A DNA stretch of 64,000 bases from contig JACDOX010000027.1 in assembly GCA_014549065.1 (NCBI GenBank), forward strand, positions 6,339,257 through 6,403,256, read 5' to 3'. The translations under genes were made by a program, and so were the position numbers. Origin of the DNA: Cardinalis cardinalis. Its lineage: Eukaryota > Chordata > Aves > Passeriformes > Cardinalidae. Positions 61,736 to 64,000 of this stretch are shown in pieces. Below the pieces are notes generated by a model. It had not been told where the DNA came from. It ran no database searches and saw nothing but the letters and a program-made list of their open reading frames with translations. Position 1 is the stretch's first letter. The number at the start of each line of letters is the position of its first letter.

Positions 61736-63962
61736 CTTATCACAAGACAAAACCCACAATGTTTAGTTTTCCTAAATGCCATACAACATATACAGACAAA
61801 CAGAACCTGAAAACTTACACATAAACNTGAATTAGACTTCTTACAAGTTTTAACAAACTGTATCTTCCTCCCTGATTTGCAACTGGAAACCAATGAAATT
61901 AAAGCCATTTGAAATTTATTAGAAGCATAAGGATCGAATAATACAGTAGACGTGTTCCTGCAAGAGTGACATGCCTCACTTGACTGACAGGTCTTCAGTA
62001 GAGAAAAAGATCACAGAGTACACTGATCACAAGGCCTTAAAATCAGCAGGCTAAATGAAATCCATCCAACAAATGCAGGAGCGAGGAATTCTCAGAAACA
62101 CACTGAATTCTCTTTACAAGTGCGGGAGCTAAGTGAACAGCAGTTACTAAATGACTGTGGAACATGGCCCAGTAAAAGTTCAGGCCAGTCCACATGGCAG
62201 AACACAGGGCCATGGCTGCTCACCCAGAGCTAAGGACACAACTCAGGTACAAGAAAAGTGCAGCACAAGTCTGGTGCTTTGCCTGGACTAGACTACATTG
62301 GTGGAAAGGAAAACACTGCATTGTTGAAGTACACAGCTTCTCAGACCACAGACAGATTGCCAAAACTGGCCTGGGCATCTCTGCAAAANTCTGCTCCTTG
62401 TATCATGCTGCATTAATTTAAAATCTCATCTTAATGAATGTGTTGGCTTTTCATGTACTTTCCTTTGCCCATGTACAAAGTCCAGACCCACTCCACTATN
62501 TAATTTACTGCAAAAACCAAAAAGCTTAACCATTTTACTGGAAAAGTTAAAACCTCACATTCTGGATGTTTTGTCTGTCTTTTGGTTTTGCTCAACTCAT
62601 TTCCCCAATTATTATTTTTCCCAATTAAATAAAGTTTCCTAGTTCTTACTGCTTTTTGTAGGTTTAAGAAAATAGGCTCAATGCAGAGCCATTATTGCCC
62701 AAACCACTTATATTAGCCAAGTTACTCTTGCCTAAAGTTAGGGAGACTTTGGTACAGAAATTGTAAAGAGGTTGGAAGTCTGCTTACAGTTTTTTACTAG
62801 TAATTTTAAGCTGAGAAGGCACTCATTTGTGCTCTCAGACTTAGGGTTTGGTCTTCCAGATCTTCATATCTGCAAACTTTAACTAAAGATAACTGTTCAA
62901 GAAACTTAAAAATTGTACAGTAGGTNAGCCAATTGCCTGAAACCTGTTCCAGCATAAACAGAAGACTGACACACAGCTGAAGTCCTAAGGCTACCAAAAA
63001 CCTAGCCCATGATTGTAGTGTTTTCCATAACACAGGAGGATCAGAAAATAAGACCTGTAAAGCAGCCAGTGAGTGCTCAACAGTCACAAGAGCGGAAGAA
63101 AACATCCCTAAGAATTAGGAGCAATTGACTGCTGAGATATCTGTACTTGACTTCCCAAAACTTGAGCCTGCTTGCAGGAAAGAAGTAAGAGTATTTCTCT
63201 AAAAATGCTGTCCTGAAACACAGCTNTTATAGAAGCCAGTGGAAGTTTGTGGTACTCTACCTAATCTTCCTTTAGAGTGATGAGCAATCCTCTGAAGCTC
63301 ANTTTTCCAGTTATTCTGGACAGACCCTGGGTAACTTTTAAAGACCAGGTGAGGTTAGCACTAAGTACTTGAAGCGCCTGATAAAACTATACTTTTGCTT
63401 CTTAACTGTTGGAAATGCATTTTATTTTCTCTAGCAGCTTATCAAGTCACATCAATATTCCAAAACTTTCTGTAATCATTCAATTCCAATTTTCTTTGAC
63501 TTAGATCCAGCAGCTACTTGTGGCTTTTCTACACAAACAGTATCTGAGTGTCAGATTTAAAAAACATTTTCACTGCTGACCATGAAGCAGAAAAGCAAAN
63601 GCTGCATAACAAATTCATCATGGTACTTTCATTGATGCTGTTGTTACATGATTAAGTTTTGAGTAGGAACAGAGACATTCCAGTTGAAAAGAAAATAGGG
63701 AAAAGCACTTGCTAATGGATATGGGATTTTGTTTTATATTTTCTAATACTTAAAAAAAAAAAGTCATAACAGGAAGAATGACAGTGATTCAAAACTTGAG
63801 CATCTATAGTGGTTTGACTGCACTTTTTGCAGGTAAGGAGCAAATTTCTTATGCACCTAATAAAAAAGTGAANTAGATTTTTAAAAAATGGTACAAGCAG
63901 ACAGATAGAAATTCCCCCCCCCCAAAAATGTCATTTTACATCTCATTAGAATTTACGTATGA
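61736..63962. other. NAA16 intron (partial); no exon recognised
   Basis: I looked on the minus strand for the exon that should precede the AKMMYFLD exon and did not find it. The 99-codon open frame at 62806-63105 does not resemble NAA15/NAA16. Confidence 0.6.
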
Positions 63963-64000
63963 AGTCATAAAATGGTTTGAATTTGAAGGAACCTTAAGGA
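63963..64000 (-). mobile_element. CR1 LINE 3' end, running off the window
   Basis: The last bases read GTCATAAAATGGTTTGAATT and then GAAGGAACCTTAAGGA, the diverged start (in reverse complement) of a CR1 3' end. Only about 38 bases are visible, and the element should continue beyond 64000. Confidence 0.7.

Noticed and set aside
62806..63105. 99-codon minus-strand open frame, considered as the preceding NAA16 exon
   Set aside because: The peptide does not resemble the conserved NAA15/NAA16 segment expected there and lacks a donor in the right phase.
1..64000. CRISPR arrays, bacterial operons, tRNA or rRNA genes
   Set aside because: No regular repeat-spacer structure, no cloverleaf or rRNA signature, and the DNA is clearly vertebrate nuclear with spliced genes.

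Overview
The window is vertebrate nuclear DNA, most likely from a bird and plausibly a songbird. The evidence is avian-type CR1 LINE 3' ends, small exons with consensus splice sites separated by long AT-rich introns, one CpG island, and two short solo LTRs of one family. It carries no operons, CRISPR arrays, tRNAs or rRNAs that I can see. Single N bases are scattered throughout at a few hundred base spacing.

Three protein-coding genes can be supported by splice-junction reading. (1) Positions 1-8051, plus strand: the 3' end of VWA8, with the last three coding exons (4156-4254, 5413-5651, 7943-8051) encoding the end of the von Willebrand factor A domain. The first 4.1 kb is intron. (2) Positions about 33.6-46.9 kb, minus strand: a complete RGCC (RGC-32) gene in five coding exons giving a 130-residue protein, with a TATA box inside a CpG island. 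(3) Positions about 59.6-61.7 kb, minus strand: the last two coding exons of NAA16, the auxiliary subunit of the NatA N-terminal acetyltransferase, and a probable long AT-rich 3' UTR. From memory, this is the order and orientation on human 13q14 (NAA16 then RGCC on one strand, converging with VWA8). Synteny therefore supports NAA16 over its paralogue NAA15.

Region by region: 8.1-33.4 kb is the VWA8/RGCC convergent intergenic space, with CR1 fragments, small tandem duplications and one long imperfect hairpin at 26.9 kb. Positions 33.4-47.1 kb hold RGCC and its promoter. Positions 47.15-47.55 kb hold a solo LTR with a perfect 6-bp target duplication about 240 bp upstream of the RGCC TATA box, in the same orientation as RGCC. 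Positions 47.6-58.8 kb are intergenic with little recognisable. Positions 58.8-59.5 kb hold a CR1 fragment and a second LTR of the same family with its own 6-bp duplication. The end of the window begins another CR1.

The genes are neighbours by ancestry, not a pathway: VWA8 is a mitochondrial AAA+ ATPase, RGCC a cell-cycle regulator, and NAA16 part of a ribosome-associated acetyltransferase. I found no convincing new biological system. The items most worth a second look are the LTR next to the RGCC promoter, the shared stem-loop in the two LTRs whose bases differ but still pair, and the 26.9-kb hairpin.
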